DNA from: Acidobacteriaceae bacterium
GTDB taxonomy: Bacteria > Acidobacteriota > Terriglobia > Bryobacterales > Bryobacteraceae
Direction: 5' to 3'
Length of the DNA: 64,000 nt
Assembly: GCA_019240405.1 (NCBI GenBank)
Contig: JAFAYL010000045.1
Coordinates: 1 to 64,000 of the forward strand
Position 1 is the first letter of the stretch. Every line of letters begins with the position of its first letter. Positions 1 to 7,026 of this stretch are shown here, piece by piece. The translations under genes and the position numbers were made by a program. The notes beneath the pieces are model-generated. The model did no database searches, was not told the DNA's origin, and saw nothing but the letters and a program-made list of their open reading frames with translations.

Positions 1-465
1 CTGTAATCCGTCGCCGTCGTAATCCATTCCGACCGGGATGTCTCCCGATGCGCCCCATTGCTGAACAACTTGGGTTCCGTTGCTGCTTTGCAGAACGTAC
101 CAATTCCCCTCAGATGGCCTCCAGACTGCGAAGTCAGTCTTTCCATCGCCGTCGTAATCGCCCGGAACAGGAATATCGCCGGGCGCACCCCATTGTTGGG
201 TGTAGGGCGTGTTTCCGTTACTGGGTACGATGAACCAAACACCCGTCGAAGGCCGCCAGACAGCATAATCTAGCACGCCGTCGCCGTCGAAGTCACCGGA
301 AACTATAATGTCTCCAGCCGTACCCCAATTGCTCTGGGCAGCCACTTGATGCGCGCCAAACAGTAACGCGCAAAGAGGCAAAATCACGATTGCGCTTGAT
401 TTCCTAAGGGATCGAGAAAGAGAAGAAAGCGAAGAAAGACGCCTCGCCGAGATGACGTTGTGCAC
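1..465 (-). CDS. Secreted FG-GAP/VCBS-like repeat protein, N-terminal part only
   Basis: The 3' end of this gene lies beyond the left edge. The GTG start at 465 is preceded five bases upstream by a GGAGG Shine-Dalgarno on the minus strand. The first ~40 residues look like a signal peptide: an Arg/Ser-rich stretch, a hydrophobic run (IVILPLCALLFGA) and an AQS-type cleavage region. After it come repeats of about 50 residues built on WGAPGDIPVPGDYDGDG, an AVWRPS segment and a W(Y/F) strand, the Asp-rich calcium-binding-like loop typical of FG-GAP/VCBS beta-propeller blades. It is clearly paralogous to the complete protein at 55848-57530. Probably exported; ligand unknown. Confidence 0.85.
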   Translation of the reverse strand, partial: MHNVISARRLSSLSSLSRSLRKSSAIVILPLCALLFGAHQVAAQSNWGTAGDIIVSGDFDGDGVLDYAVWRPSTGVWFIVPSNGNTPYTQQWGAPGDIPVPGDYDGDGKTDFAVWRPSEGNWYVLQSSNGTQVVQQWGASGDIPVGMDYDGDGLQ

Positions 466-552
466 AGCCGCCTCCGTCAATAATAATTACGTCTCTTATC
501 ATACCGACGGGTACCGGCGAATGAGATCTTTTGGATTCTACTACCGTGTCAC

Positions 553-1866
553 TCAGCTATTTGTCAGGATGCGGGTGATGTCGTTATAGATCACGAACAC
601 GACAATCATCATTAAGAAGACGAAACCGAGCTTGAACACCGTTTCCTTGACACGCATGCTCATTTCGCGTTGGATGACCATCTCGACGGCCAACATCAGT
701 AGCGTGCCGCCATCCAGAATCGGTATCGGCAAAAGATTGAAAATTGCCAAATTCAAGCTCACAAGCGCCATCCATCCGAAAAAGCTTGATGGACCCTCGC
801 GCGCGGCCTCGCTCGACATCTGCGCCATACCGATTGGTCCGGCCAAAGTCTTCGGGGAAACGCGCCGTTCAATGATGCTTCTTAAAACCTGAAAAATCAG
901 TGTCGCGTTCTGCATGTTGAGGCGAACCGATTCTCTAATCGCGGATCCGAATCCGAGCTTCACCATCTCGACAGGCAAACGGAACATAATGCCGATGCGC
1001 CAAGGCATCTTGGTTTCGCCAGTCGCAGTGGGAGTAACCGCAAGATCTTGAATGCTGCCGTTTCGCATCACGGTAACTTGAATGGGCTTGCCGGCAGAAC
1101 GAACCACGGCTTGCTGAACTGTTGCGGCCGAAGCTACTGGCTGACCATTCACCCGGATCAACAGATCCCCAGGTTTTAAGCCGGACGCATCTGCTGGTGA
1201 TCCTTTCATTACCTGCCCGACCTGCACATCACCGCGCCAGCCCGCGACTCCGACGCCTTGCTTTGTATCCATCTGCGGGGTCACCGTGAAGTGGAGTAGT
1301 TTGCCAGCGCGCTGTGCTTCAACCGATAGCGGATGATTCGCATTTAGTGCTTCTTCCGTGAGGAGGTCCTGCCAGCTCGGATTTTTTTGGCCGTTTAGCT
1401 GAACAATTTTGTCGCCCGGTTCAAGCCCTGCCTTCGCGGCGGCCGAATTCGGCTCGAGGCTGCTGATCACCGGCTCGCTTCCTGTTACTTCCTTCGGAAA
1501 ACCGTACATGTACAGTCCCGTCACAATCGCGAGCGCCAAAACGATATTCATCATCGGCCCGGAAAACACGACAAAAGCCCGCTCCCATCTCGCCTTCGCC
1601 TGAAACGAGCGCGGATCCGCTGATTCGTTATCGCCCGGCTGTTCTCCAAGCATGCGGACGTATCCCCCAAAAGGAATCGCGGAAATGCGGAAATCGGTTT
1701 CTCGTCCTTTGACCCCAAAGAGCCGGGGCCCGAAACCGAAGCTGAATGTCTCTACCTTGATGCCAACGAGGAGGGCTGCGAAATAATGGCCCATTTCATG
1801 GATTAGGATCATGACTCCGAAAAGAATCACGGCCCAAAAGACAGGTTGTAGCCAAGCCAAGCTCAA
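553..1866 (-). CDS. rseP: RIP site-2 zinc metalloprotease RseP
   Basis: Intramembrane protease that cleaves anti-sigma factors or signal-peptide remnants inside the inner membrane. The HEMGH zinc-binding motif lies at residues 23-27 in the first transmembrane helix, two PDZ-like domains occupy about residues 110-275, and the third zinc-ligand region NLLPIPILDGG is near residue 380 before the last helices. At 437 residues it has the usual length of the two-PDZ type. The start overlaps the dxr stop by 4 bp (ATGA), so the two are translationally coupled. In many bacteria cdsA and uppS also sit in this neighbourhood; they are absent here. Confidence 0.96.
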   Translation of the reverse strand: MSLAWLQPVFWAVILFGVMILIHEMGHYFAALLVGIKVETFSFGFGPRLFGVKGRETDFRISAIPFGGYVRMLGEQPGDNESADPRSFQAKARWERAFVVFSGPMMNIVLALAIVTGLYMYGFPKEVTGSEPVISSLEPNSAAAKAGLEPGDKIVQLNGQKNPSWQDLLTEEALNANHPLSVEAQRAGKLLHFTVTPQMDTKQGVGVAGWRGDVQVGQVMKGSPADASGLKPGDLLIRVNGQPVASAATVQQAVVRSAGKPIQVTVMRNGSIQDLAVTPTATGETKMPWRIGIMFRLPVEMVKLGFGSAIRESVRLNMQNATLIFQVLRSIIERRVSPKTLAGPIGMAQMSSEAAREGPSSFFGWMALVSLNLAIFNLLPIPILDGGTLLMLAVEMVIQREMSMRVKETVFKLGFVFLMMIVVFVIYNDITRILTNS

Positions 1867-3047
1867 TTCACTCCTTTTTGCGTCACGCTACAAATCTGCC
1901 TTGCCAGCTCGCGCGAAGCCCTATCAATTGAAATAACGTCTTCTATTGTCGCTGGTTCCCGGTTTGGTTGACGGGCTAGCGTTTCTTCTACTGTCTCCGC
2001 TATAGCGGGAAATGAAATCCGCCCCTCCAGGAACGCTTCTACAGCAATTTCATCGGCAGCATTCAATGTACATGTCGCCGATCCGCCCGTTTTTTGAGCC
2101 TCGTACGCCAATCTCAATAGACGGAACTTGCCGAAATCCGGTGGGGAAAACTGCCAAGTGCGGCTTTGTGCCCAGTCAAGCCGCGGCACCGGAGCTCGCT
2201 CACGTTCGGGGTATGTCATCGCATACTGAATTGGCATCCGCATGTCAGTGGCTGAGATTTGGGCGATCACGCTCCCGTCGTTATATTCGACCATGGCGTG
2301 TATCGACGACTGAGGGTGCACCACCACCTCCACTTGAGATGGCTGCAAATCAAACAACCAGCACGCCTCAATCACCTCGAAACCCTTGTTCATGAGAGTC
2401 GCCGAATCTATCGTGATCCGCCGCCCCATCTTCCAGGTTGGATGATTTAAGGCCTCTTCCGGAGTCACGCTCCGCAATTTTTCCGGTGGCGTGTCTCGAA
2501 AAGGCCCTCCCGAGGCAGTGAGTATCAGCCGGGTGACTTCCGAACGCGCCCCGGCGCGGAAGCATTGATGCGCCCCATTGTGCTCGCTATCGACGGGGAT
2601 CAACTCGGCGCCACTCTGCCGCACCGCCTTCATCACCAGCCGTCCGCTCGCGACCAGCACTTCTTTATTCGCCAAACCGACGCGTTTTCTCGCTCGGATC
2701 GCCTCATATGTTGCCTCTAGCCCGGCCACTCCGACGATTGCGGACATCACGAAGTCCACTTCGGCAGCCGTCGCAGCGGCCACCCGCCCTTGCGGCCCGG
2801 CCATCAACTCCGGCCATTCCCACCCTGCGAGCGCTGTTTTCGTCAATCGCGTTCGTAGCTCTTCTAGGGTTTTATTCTCAGCGACACCCACCACCTTCGG
2901 CCTGAATTCCAAAATTTGGGAACAAAGAACATCCAGATTCTTACCGGCAACGAGTCCGTAAACGCGAAACCGTTCCGGGTGCTGGCGTACCACATCAAGC
3001 GTGCTAACGCCAATCGAACCTGTTGAACCCATGATGGTTACGTTCAT
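1863..3047 (-). CDS. dxr: 1-deoxy-D-xylulose 5-phosphate reductoisomerase
   Basis: Second enzyme of the MEP isoprenoid pathway: converts DXP to 2-C-methyl-D-erythritol 4-phosphate with NADPH and a divalent metal. The N-terminal NADPH loop GSTGSIG is at residues 8-14, the metal-binding VDSEHN segment is in the middle, then ATLMNKGFEVIEACWLF and VHPQSSIHAMVEY, both family signatures. 394 residues is normal. It leads the dxr-rseP pair. The 279 bp upstream contain a strong structured element and, on this strand, a terminator-like hairpin 75 bp before the start, so transcription into dxr may be attenuated (inference). Confidence 0.97.
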   Translation of the reverse strand: MNVTIMGSTGSIGVSTLDVVRQHPERFRVYGLVAGKNLDVLCSQILEFRPKVVGVAENKTLEELRTRLTKTALAGWEWPELMAGPQGRVAAATAAEVDFVMSAIVGVAGLEATYEAIRARKRVGLANKEVLVASGRLVMKAVRQSGAELIPVDSEHNGAHQCFRAGARSEVTRLILTASGGPFRDTPPEKLRSVTPEEALNHPTWKMGRRITIDSATLMNKGFEVIEACWLFDLQPSQVEVVVHPQSSIHAMVEYNDGSVIAQISATDMRMPIQYAMTYPERERAPVPRLDWAQSRTWQFSPPDFGKFRLLRLAYEAQKTGGSATCTLNAADEIAVEAFLEGRISFPAIAETVEETLARQPNREPATIEDVISIDRASRELARQICSVTQKGVN

Positions 3048-3120
3048 GTTTCAAAGTCCAATCCGGAGCCGGATATGGACGTTCACGGACCTGGTCACTT
3101 GAAAAATTTCGATTTTTGTA

Positions 3121-3143
3121 GAAAAAACTCTTGCGCTCCGCAA
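3121..3143 (-). terminator. Terminator-like hairpin upstream of dxr
   Basis: Read on the minus strand, a 5-bp perfect stem TTGCG-GAG-CGCAA (3143-3131) is followed by GAG and six T residues (3127-3122). This has the form of a short intrinsic terminator and lies between the structured element at 3166-3262 and the dxr start at 3047. The stem is short, and the same bases double as the -35 of a plus-strand promoter, so it could be coincidental. Confidence 0.35.
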
Positions 3144-3159
3144 AATCATATTCTAATAT
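3131..3159 (+). promoter_or_regulatory. Sigma70-type promoter for a putative plus-strand RNA
   Basis: TTGCGC at 3131-3136 and TAATAT at 3154-3159 are separated by exactly 17 bp. An A/T-tract region (3100-3128) just upstream resembles an UP element. Predicted initiation is about 3166-3168, right at the first base of the inverted-repeat structure that follows. No plus-strand protein gene lies downstream before 4276. Confidence 0.45.
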
Positions 3160-3165
3160 TGAAAG

Positions 3166-3262
3166 TAAGCCAGGGAGGCAACTCCCACCAAAGCGAGACT
3201 AACCTCATAGAAAGACCCCTGAAGCAACACCTCCCTGGCGCCCGCAAGGGCCAGTCTCGCAG
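3166..3262 (+). ncRNA. Candidate structured RNA with pseudoknot topology
   Basis: This stretch codes for no recognisable protein but holds nested perfect inverted repeats. Stem A pairs GCCAGGGAGG (3169-3178) with CCTCCCTGGC (3230-3239). Stem B pairs GCGAGACT (3193-3200) with AGTCTCGC (3253-3260). One arm of B lies inside the loop of A and the other outside, the signature of a pseudoknot. Two local hairpins with GCAA tetraloops also exist: GGGAG/CTCCC (3173-3186), which competes with stem A, and GCCC/GGGC (about 3240-3251). GNRA loops occur only in the plus-strand reading, and the plus-strand promoter just upstream supports that sense. I could not match it to tmRNA, SRP RNA, 6S, RNase P or any riboswitch I know. 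Confidence 0.45.
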
Positions 3263-3326
3263 CTTCGATCAAAACACCCTACATTAATCTTCGAAAGTCG
3301 TGCTGCCACGGTAAGCCGTCACCGAC

Positions 3327-4343
3327 TCACCGGAACAAAACACGCCAAATTGTCACGACGCAGGCGTGAGTGACCATTGAGCTACGTACACTCCCCGTCC
3401 GGACGTATGCCAGTCCGCAGCCGATCCCTAAGATCGCGGCAAGAAATGCATGATTCCAATTGGGGAAGCGCCGGAACCAGAGGTGCGCGGCGCCAAAAAG
3501 AATCGCTGAAAGCAGGATAGCTGTGACTGGCGACCTCCATTGGTTAAGCAGAGCGCGCTCGATTACACCTCGAAAAAACAGCTCCTCGCTCAAAGCAATC
3601 ACCCACAGAGCGCCGAGAAAATACCCGGCTGCTACTCCAGTAACACGCCACCAGTCTCCATGTATCGGCGCGAACTCGACGGTGCGCAGCTCGATCCCGA
3701 GCACGCACAGCGGAACGAGTACGAGTAAGAAGTAGATCACGCCAATTTTCCACTCGTGCACTCTTGGCCAGAAGCCGAACGCGCCAGGCTGCCATTCCCT
3801 CAACACCAACAACGCTGCGATCCCGAGCCGAATCCACGTCAAATGCCCGAGAATGTCCGTTCGCGTGTGTCCATCAGGCGAAAGATAGATTCGCGAAAAC
3901 ACGCGCAAAACCACCGGAGCCGCAGCAATCACCAGAAAGCCAAAATCAAAAGCCGCACGCCGCGGCAGCAACACATGCCAATAAGCAAGGACTCCGCACA
4001 GCAGCGCAAGCAAAACAAGCGCATTCAGGTGAAACGTTGCCGTTCCGAAGCTGAAGACGAAGAATGGCACAAGAGCGCTCGCCCACAAAATCGTCGCTTC
4101 GATCATGCGCGAGTTGATTTTGCGAAGCGACGCGCGCGTCTCTTCGAAGACAGAGGCCACATAGAAAACCGCCTCGATCAGGAAAGCCGGCAATGCCGCG
4201 CGCATGATCCAATGAGAGTGTGGATGTTCGTTTGAGTAAATCAATGCAACCACGAATAGCGCCGTCCATGAGCACATGAGTGCTAGAAAAAACGGGCGCA
4301 TAGTCCGCAACATCGCCCCAATCGTAGCATCGGCGGCGATCAT
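3327..4343 (-). CDS. CPBP-family intramembrane metalloprotease (CAAX/Abi type)
   Basis: Multi-pass membrane protein of about 340 residues with about eight hydrophobic segments. The C-terminal third carries the family motif EELFFRGVIE (EExxxR), followed by a second motif with His (AAHLWF) and a final histidine (THACVV), the expected glutamyl protease residues of PF02517. Substrate unknown. The reading frame is open to a TTG at 4358; ATG codons at 4343, 4313 and 4301 are alternatives. I took 4343 because GGA precedes it by ten bases. Every choice overlaps the divergent gene starting at 4276, which is unusual and means one of the two starts may be wrong. Confidence 0.85.
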   Translation of the reverse strand: MIAADATIGAMLRTMRPFFLALMCSWTALFVVALIYSNEHPHSHWIMRAALPAFLIEAVFYVASVFEETRASLRKINSRMIEATILWASALVPFFVFSFGTATFHLNALVLLALLCGVLAYWHVLLPRRAAFDFGFLVIAAAPVVLRVFSRIYLSPDGHTRTDILGHLTWIRLGIAALLVLREWQPGAFGFWPRVHEWKIGVIYFLLVLVPLCVLGIELRTVEFAPIHGDWWRVTGVAAGYFLGALWVIALSEELFFRGVIERALLNQWRSPVTAILLSAILFGAAHLWFRRFPNWNHAFLAAILGIGCGLAYVRTGSVRSSMVTHACVVTIWRVLFR

Positions 4344-5052
4344 TTCAGTTGTTTCCAATTACGCGGCCGAGCCCCCGCCAGGGCTTGTGAAAAAGATCGC
4401 CCAACGCGAGTCCGACAATGCGCGAGCGCGGCAGAATTACACTTACAGGCAATCCGTAACTGTGCAAGAATTTGATGATCGTGGTCTCGTGACGGGCGAA
4501 TATCGCGAGGTGCGCGACGTTACGTTTTCACCCAATCGGATCAGGTATGAGCAAGTCATCGAGCAGCCGCGAAACACCTTGACGCGGATTAAATTGACAC
4601 CCGAGGATTTCGCCGATATCCGAAATGTTCAACCCTTCTTCATCACTACAGAGCAGTTGCCCCTGTACGAAGCGAAATATAAAGGCGAAGAGACAATCGA
4701 TGGCGTCAACTGTTTCGTCGAATACCTTAGGCCGCGCCAGATTCTTTCGACCCAACGATTTTTTGAAGGGACCCTGTGGGTGAGGGAATCCGATTTGGCT
4801 GTGATTCGCACCGAAGGACAAGCGGTTCCGCAAATCGAAACCCTGAAGCAGCAGAATCTATTCCCGCATTTCACGACGATTCGCCGGGAAGTAGACGGAA
4901 AATGGCTCTTCCCCGAAGAAACCTATGCCGACGATACGCTGTTCTTCCGGGATTGGCCGCAGCGCATCCGAATCATCATCCGGTATCTGAATTACAAGCG
5001 ATTTGGGGCTGAATCCACGATTACGTTCGGCGAGACTGAACCGCCGAAGTAA
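4276..5052 (+). CDS. Exported protein of unknown function
   Basis: 258 residues. The N terminus has a basic stretch (SARKNGRIVRN), a hydrophobic core (IAPIVASAAIISVVS) and a possible cleavage site near NYAAEP, so it is probably secreted. The mature part contains segments such as GEETIDGVNCFVEYLRP, SDLAVIRTEGQAVP and VDGKWLFPEETYADD, the pattern of beta-strand-rich proteins related to the LolA/outer-membrane lipoprotein-sorting fold common in Acidobacteriota. That assignment is inference. The start lies inside the divergent CPBP gene; without it the signal peptide would be lost. The 3' end overlaps the convergent nucleotidyltransferase gene by 32 bp. Confidence 0.7.
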   Translation: MSARKNGRIVRNIAPIVASAAIISVVSNYAAEPPPGLVKKIAQRESDNARARQNYTYRQSVTVQEFDDRGLVTGEYREVRDVTFSPNRIRYEQVIEQPRNTLTRIKLTPEDFADIRNVQPFFITTEQLPLYEAKYKGEETIDGVNCFVEYLRPRQILSTQRFFEGTLWVRESDLAVIRTEGQAVPQIETLKQQNLFPHFTTIRREVDGKWLFPEETYADDTLFFRDWPQRIRIIIRYLNYKRFGAESTITFGETEPPK

Positions 5053-5644
5053 AGTTTTCGAAGTCTTCTCGCGTATCGAGGTCTACCGCCGCCTCAGGTA
5101 AAGGAAACCGCGCGATTTTTGTGCTTCCGCCGCGCAGCAAAGTGCGTGCGCCTTCTTCTGGCGAAAGCGCCAGAAGCGCCTCAAACCATTCTCGCGTGAA
5201 CAGCGCAGGCACGCCAACAGTGCCGCTGTATTCTGCCGCCACAATTTCAGCGTCTGCGCCTAGCAATCCGAGCATCGCCGAAAGATGGTTTGCTTTGACT
5301 AGCGGTTGATCTGCGACAAGGAGAGCGACAGCGGACACAGGCTCAGAATGATTGAGCAACGCGCGCATTCCTGCGACAATTGAGGATCCCATTCCCGTCT
5401 GCCATTTTTTGTTTTCTACGATTTGTATCGCTCCCGAAACCAAGCGCCGGATCTCCTCCGCGCCGGATCCCACAACCACAACAATGGGACAAAACCCCGC
5501 GTCTGCAGCCTCATCGATTGAATGCTGTAGCAGCGTCTTGCCGCTATAGAAAAGCAGTTGCTTCAGAGTGCCCATCCGAGTCCCTGCACCCGCGGCCAGA
5601 ATAATGGCCGCAGCACTCCGCCGATGCGCAGATGGAACGCTCAA
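5021..5644 (-). CDS. MobA/MocA-like molybdenum cofactor nucleotidyltransferase
   Basis: NTP transferase of the MobA/MocA family, expected to transfer CMP or GMP to molybdopterin. The N-terminal signature IILAAGAGTRMG followed by KQLL is intact, and VALLVADQPLV supplies the metal-binding Asp. About 207 residues, usual for MocA. The open frame continues to 5788, but that part lies inside the upstream gene. I chose TTG at 5644, whose TTGA overlaps the upstream stop by 4 bp, giving a coupled pair with the MerR-TPR gene. CMP versus GMP specificity cannot be read here. Other molybdenum genes in the window are modA (15506) and a molybdopterin-binding protein (41835). Confidence 0.8.
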   Translation of the reverse strand: MSVPSAHRRSAAAIILAAGAGTRMGTLKQLLFYSGKTLLQHSIDEAADAGFCPIVVVVGSGAEEIRRLVSGAIQIVENKKWQTGMGSSIVAGMRALLNHSEPVSAVALLVADQPLVKANHLSAMLGLLGADAEIVAAEYSGTVGVPALFTREWFEALLALSPEEGARTLLRGGSTKIARFPLPEAAVDLDTREDFENFTSAVQSRRT

Positions 5645-6657
5645 GTCTTGTCGCTTTTGACCAGATGCATCTTGGAACAATCCGGCCGGTTGCCCTGCAG
5701 CACTGTCGCCGCCTCCAGTTTGGCCAGCTCGCGCCTTGCGATTTCCGCCCAAGTACTCTGCGAATCCAGCCGTATGTACGCCCTCCAATGCTTAACGGCA
5801 TCCATCACACTACCCAAACTTTGATACAGCAGCGCGACGTTATAGTGCGCATCTGCATATCCAGGTGAGAGCCTCAGCGCGGCTTTGTAGTGATACAGCG
5901 CACTGGTTGTGTCGCCTCGCTCGTCGTAGAGATTCGCAAGGTTGAAATGGGCAAGCGGATAATTTTGGTCGATCGCCAGCGCCTTCTTGTAGCTTTCTTC
6001 GGCATCCGCCCATGCGTGGCCATTGAAGAAAACCGTGCCCAGATTAACGAGCGCTCCAGCCGAATGCGGGTCGAGCTCGGCTGCTTTCTCATAAGCTTCG
6101 ATTACCTGCTGATACGGCGCGCCTCTCCGCTCGAGCTCCAATCCCTGCTCGAACCAGCGATCCGCTTCGATTTTGTTGCGCAGGCTCTCCGCCACAGCCG
6201 CGCTGCTGCTCTTTTGAGAAACGGGCAGTTGAAGCAGCTTGTTGATCTCATCCTCGGCGAAATCGAAAACCAGTTGGCCTGAAATGGGTTCCATCCGCTG
6301 CTTTCCGATTTGAACCCGTACGCGCCGGCCTTCCTTATAAACGCGAACATCGGTGCTTGGATGCGGCAGATCCTTCAGCCGTTCGCGGAGCGCATGAAGA
6401 GTCCGTTTGATTACACGAGGATGGACTTGCTCGCCCCTCAAGCGCATTACGGTCTTGAGCGCAAGAAGATCGGCGAAGCGATACTCGGAAAGTTCGGGGA
6501 TCAATTGCTGATGCTCCCAGCTCTTGAGCTGCCGCCCGCCAATCTTCAGTAGCCGGCAGACTTCCTTCCGGGTGTAAAATCCACCCGGTTCCCTCTCTAG
6601 AACCGCAGTAGGATGTTGCGAGTGGTCTCGCAGCACACGTTGATCATAGCAACCCAA
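5641..6657 (-). CDS. MerR-type HTH domain fused to TPR repeats
   Basis: 338 residues. Residues ~27-95 form a MerR-like winged helix-turn-helix (FYTRKEVCRLLKIGGRQLKSWE, then YRFADLLALKTVMRLR). Residues ~170-310 carry three to four tetratricopeptide repeats (AGALVNLGTVFFNGHAWADA; PLAHFNLANLYDERGD; ADAHYNVALLYQSLGS). This suggests a DNA-binding regulator with a protein-interaction scaffold instead of the usual MerR metal-binding coiled coil. It is divergent from feoAB with 27-54 bp between starts, where two 11-bp direct repeats lie, so it may control feoAB, itself, or both (inference). The start is TTG at 6657; a Shine-Dalgarno-like AAGGTG lies very close to it, so the exact start is uncertain. 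Confidence 0.8.
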   Translation of the reverse strand: MGCYDQRVLRDHSQHPTAVLEREPGGFYTRKEVCRLLKIGGRQLKSWEHQQLIPELSEYRFADLLALKTVMRLRGEQVHPRVIKRTLHALRERLKDLPHPSTDVRVYKEGRRVRVQIGKQRMEPISGQLVFDFAEDEINKLLQLPVSQKSSSAAVAESLRNKIEADRWFEQGLELERRGAPYQQVIEAYEKAAELDPHSAGALVNLGTVFFNGHAWADAEESYKKALAIDQNYPLAHFNLANLYDERGDTTSALYHYKAALRLSPGYADAHYNVALLYQSLGSVMDAVKHWRAYIRLDSQSTWAEIARRELAKLEAATVLQGNRPDCSKMHLVKSDKT

Positions 6658-6664
6658 TCACCTT

Positions 6665-6685
6665 TTTAGCAATGATTTAGCAATG
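6665..6685. promoter_or_regulatory. Direct-repeat operator candidate between merR-TPR and feoA
   Basis: TTTAGCAATG occurs twice in tandem with an 11-bp period (6665-6674 and 6676-6685), one helical turn apart, in the short region between the divergent MerR-TPR gene and feoA. A -10-like TTATAT (6702-6707) follows. The spacing suits a protein binding the same DNA face twice. Confidence 0.4.
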
Positions 6686-6711
6686 TGGTACTAAACTGGT
6701 CTTATATCTGG

Positions 6712-7026
6712 ATGCGCCCCAAAGTAAAAGGCCGGAAGGTCAGGAGCGGCAAGAACGTGCCGCCAACCGTTGTGCATACGCTCGCGGAACTCCCGATGGG
6801 TCAGCGCTGCATCTTGGATCACCTCGAGTTACCCGAAGACATCGCTCGGCGCTTAATGGAGCTCGGCTTTCTTCCGGGCAATGAGGTGATTCCGGCTCGC
6901 CGCGCGCCGGGAGGAGGCCCGCGCATCTTTCGCGTGGACGGATCTGAAGTGGCGCTCCGGCACGAGACAGCCGCGCGGGTTTTTATCCGCCGCGATCCCG
7001 AATCTGATCTGGTCGTTCTTCCATGA
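6712..7026 (+). CDS. feoA: Ferrous iron transport protein A
   Basis: Small SH3-like FeoA domain protein that supports FeoB in Fe(II) uptake. LAELPMGQRCILDHL, ARRLMELGFLPGNEV and a C-terminal VALRHETAARVFIR cover the whole domain. I chose ATG at 6712, giving 104 residues with a Lys/Arg-rich tail before the domain; a GTG at 6685 in frame would add nine residues and run into the direct repeats. The stop overlaps the feoB start by 4 bp (ATGA). Confidence 0.9.
   Translation: MRPKVKGRKVRSGKNVPPTVVHTLAELPMGQRCILDHLELPEDIARRLMELGFLPGNEVIPARRAPGGGPRIFRVDGSEVALRHETAARVFIRRDPESDLVVLP

Noticed and set aside
3166-3262. HDV-like ribozyme
   Set aside because: The pseudoknot order is similar, but the joining region with the catalytic C is reduced to one base and there is no proper P3 hairpin adjoining P1.
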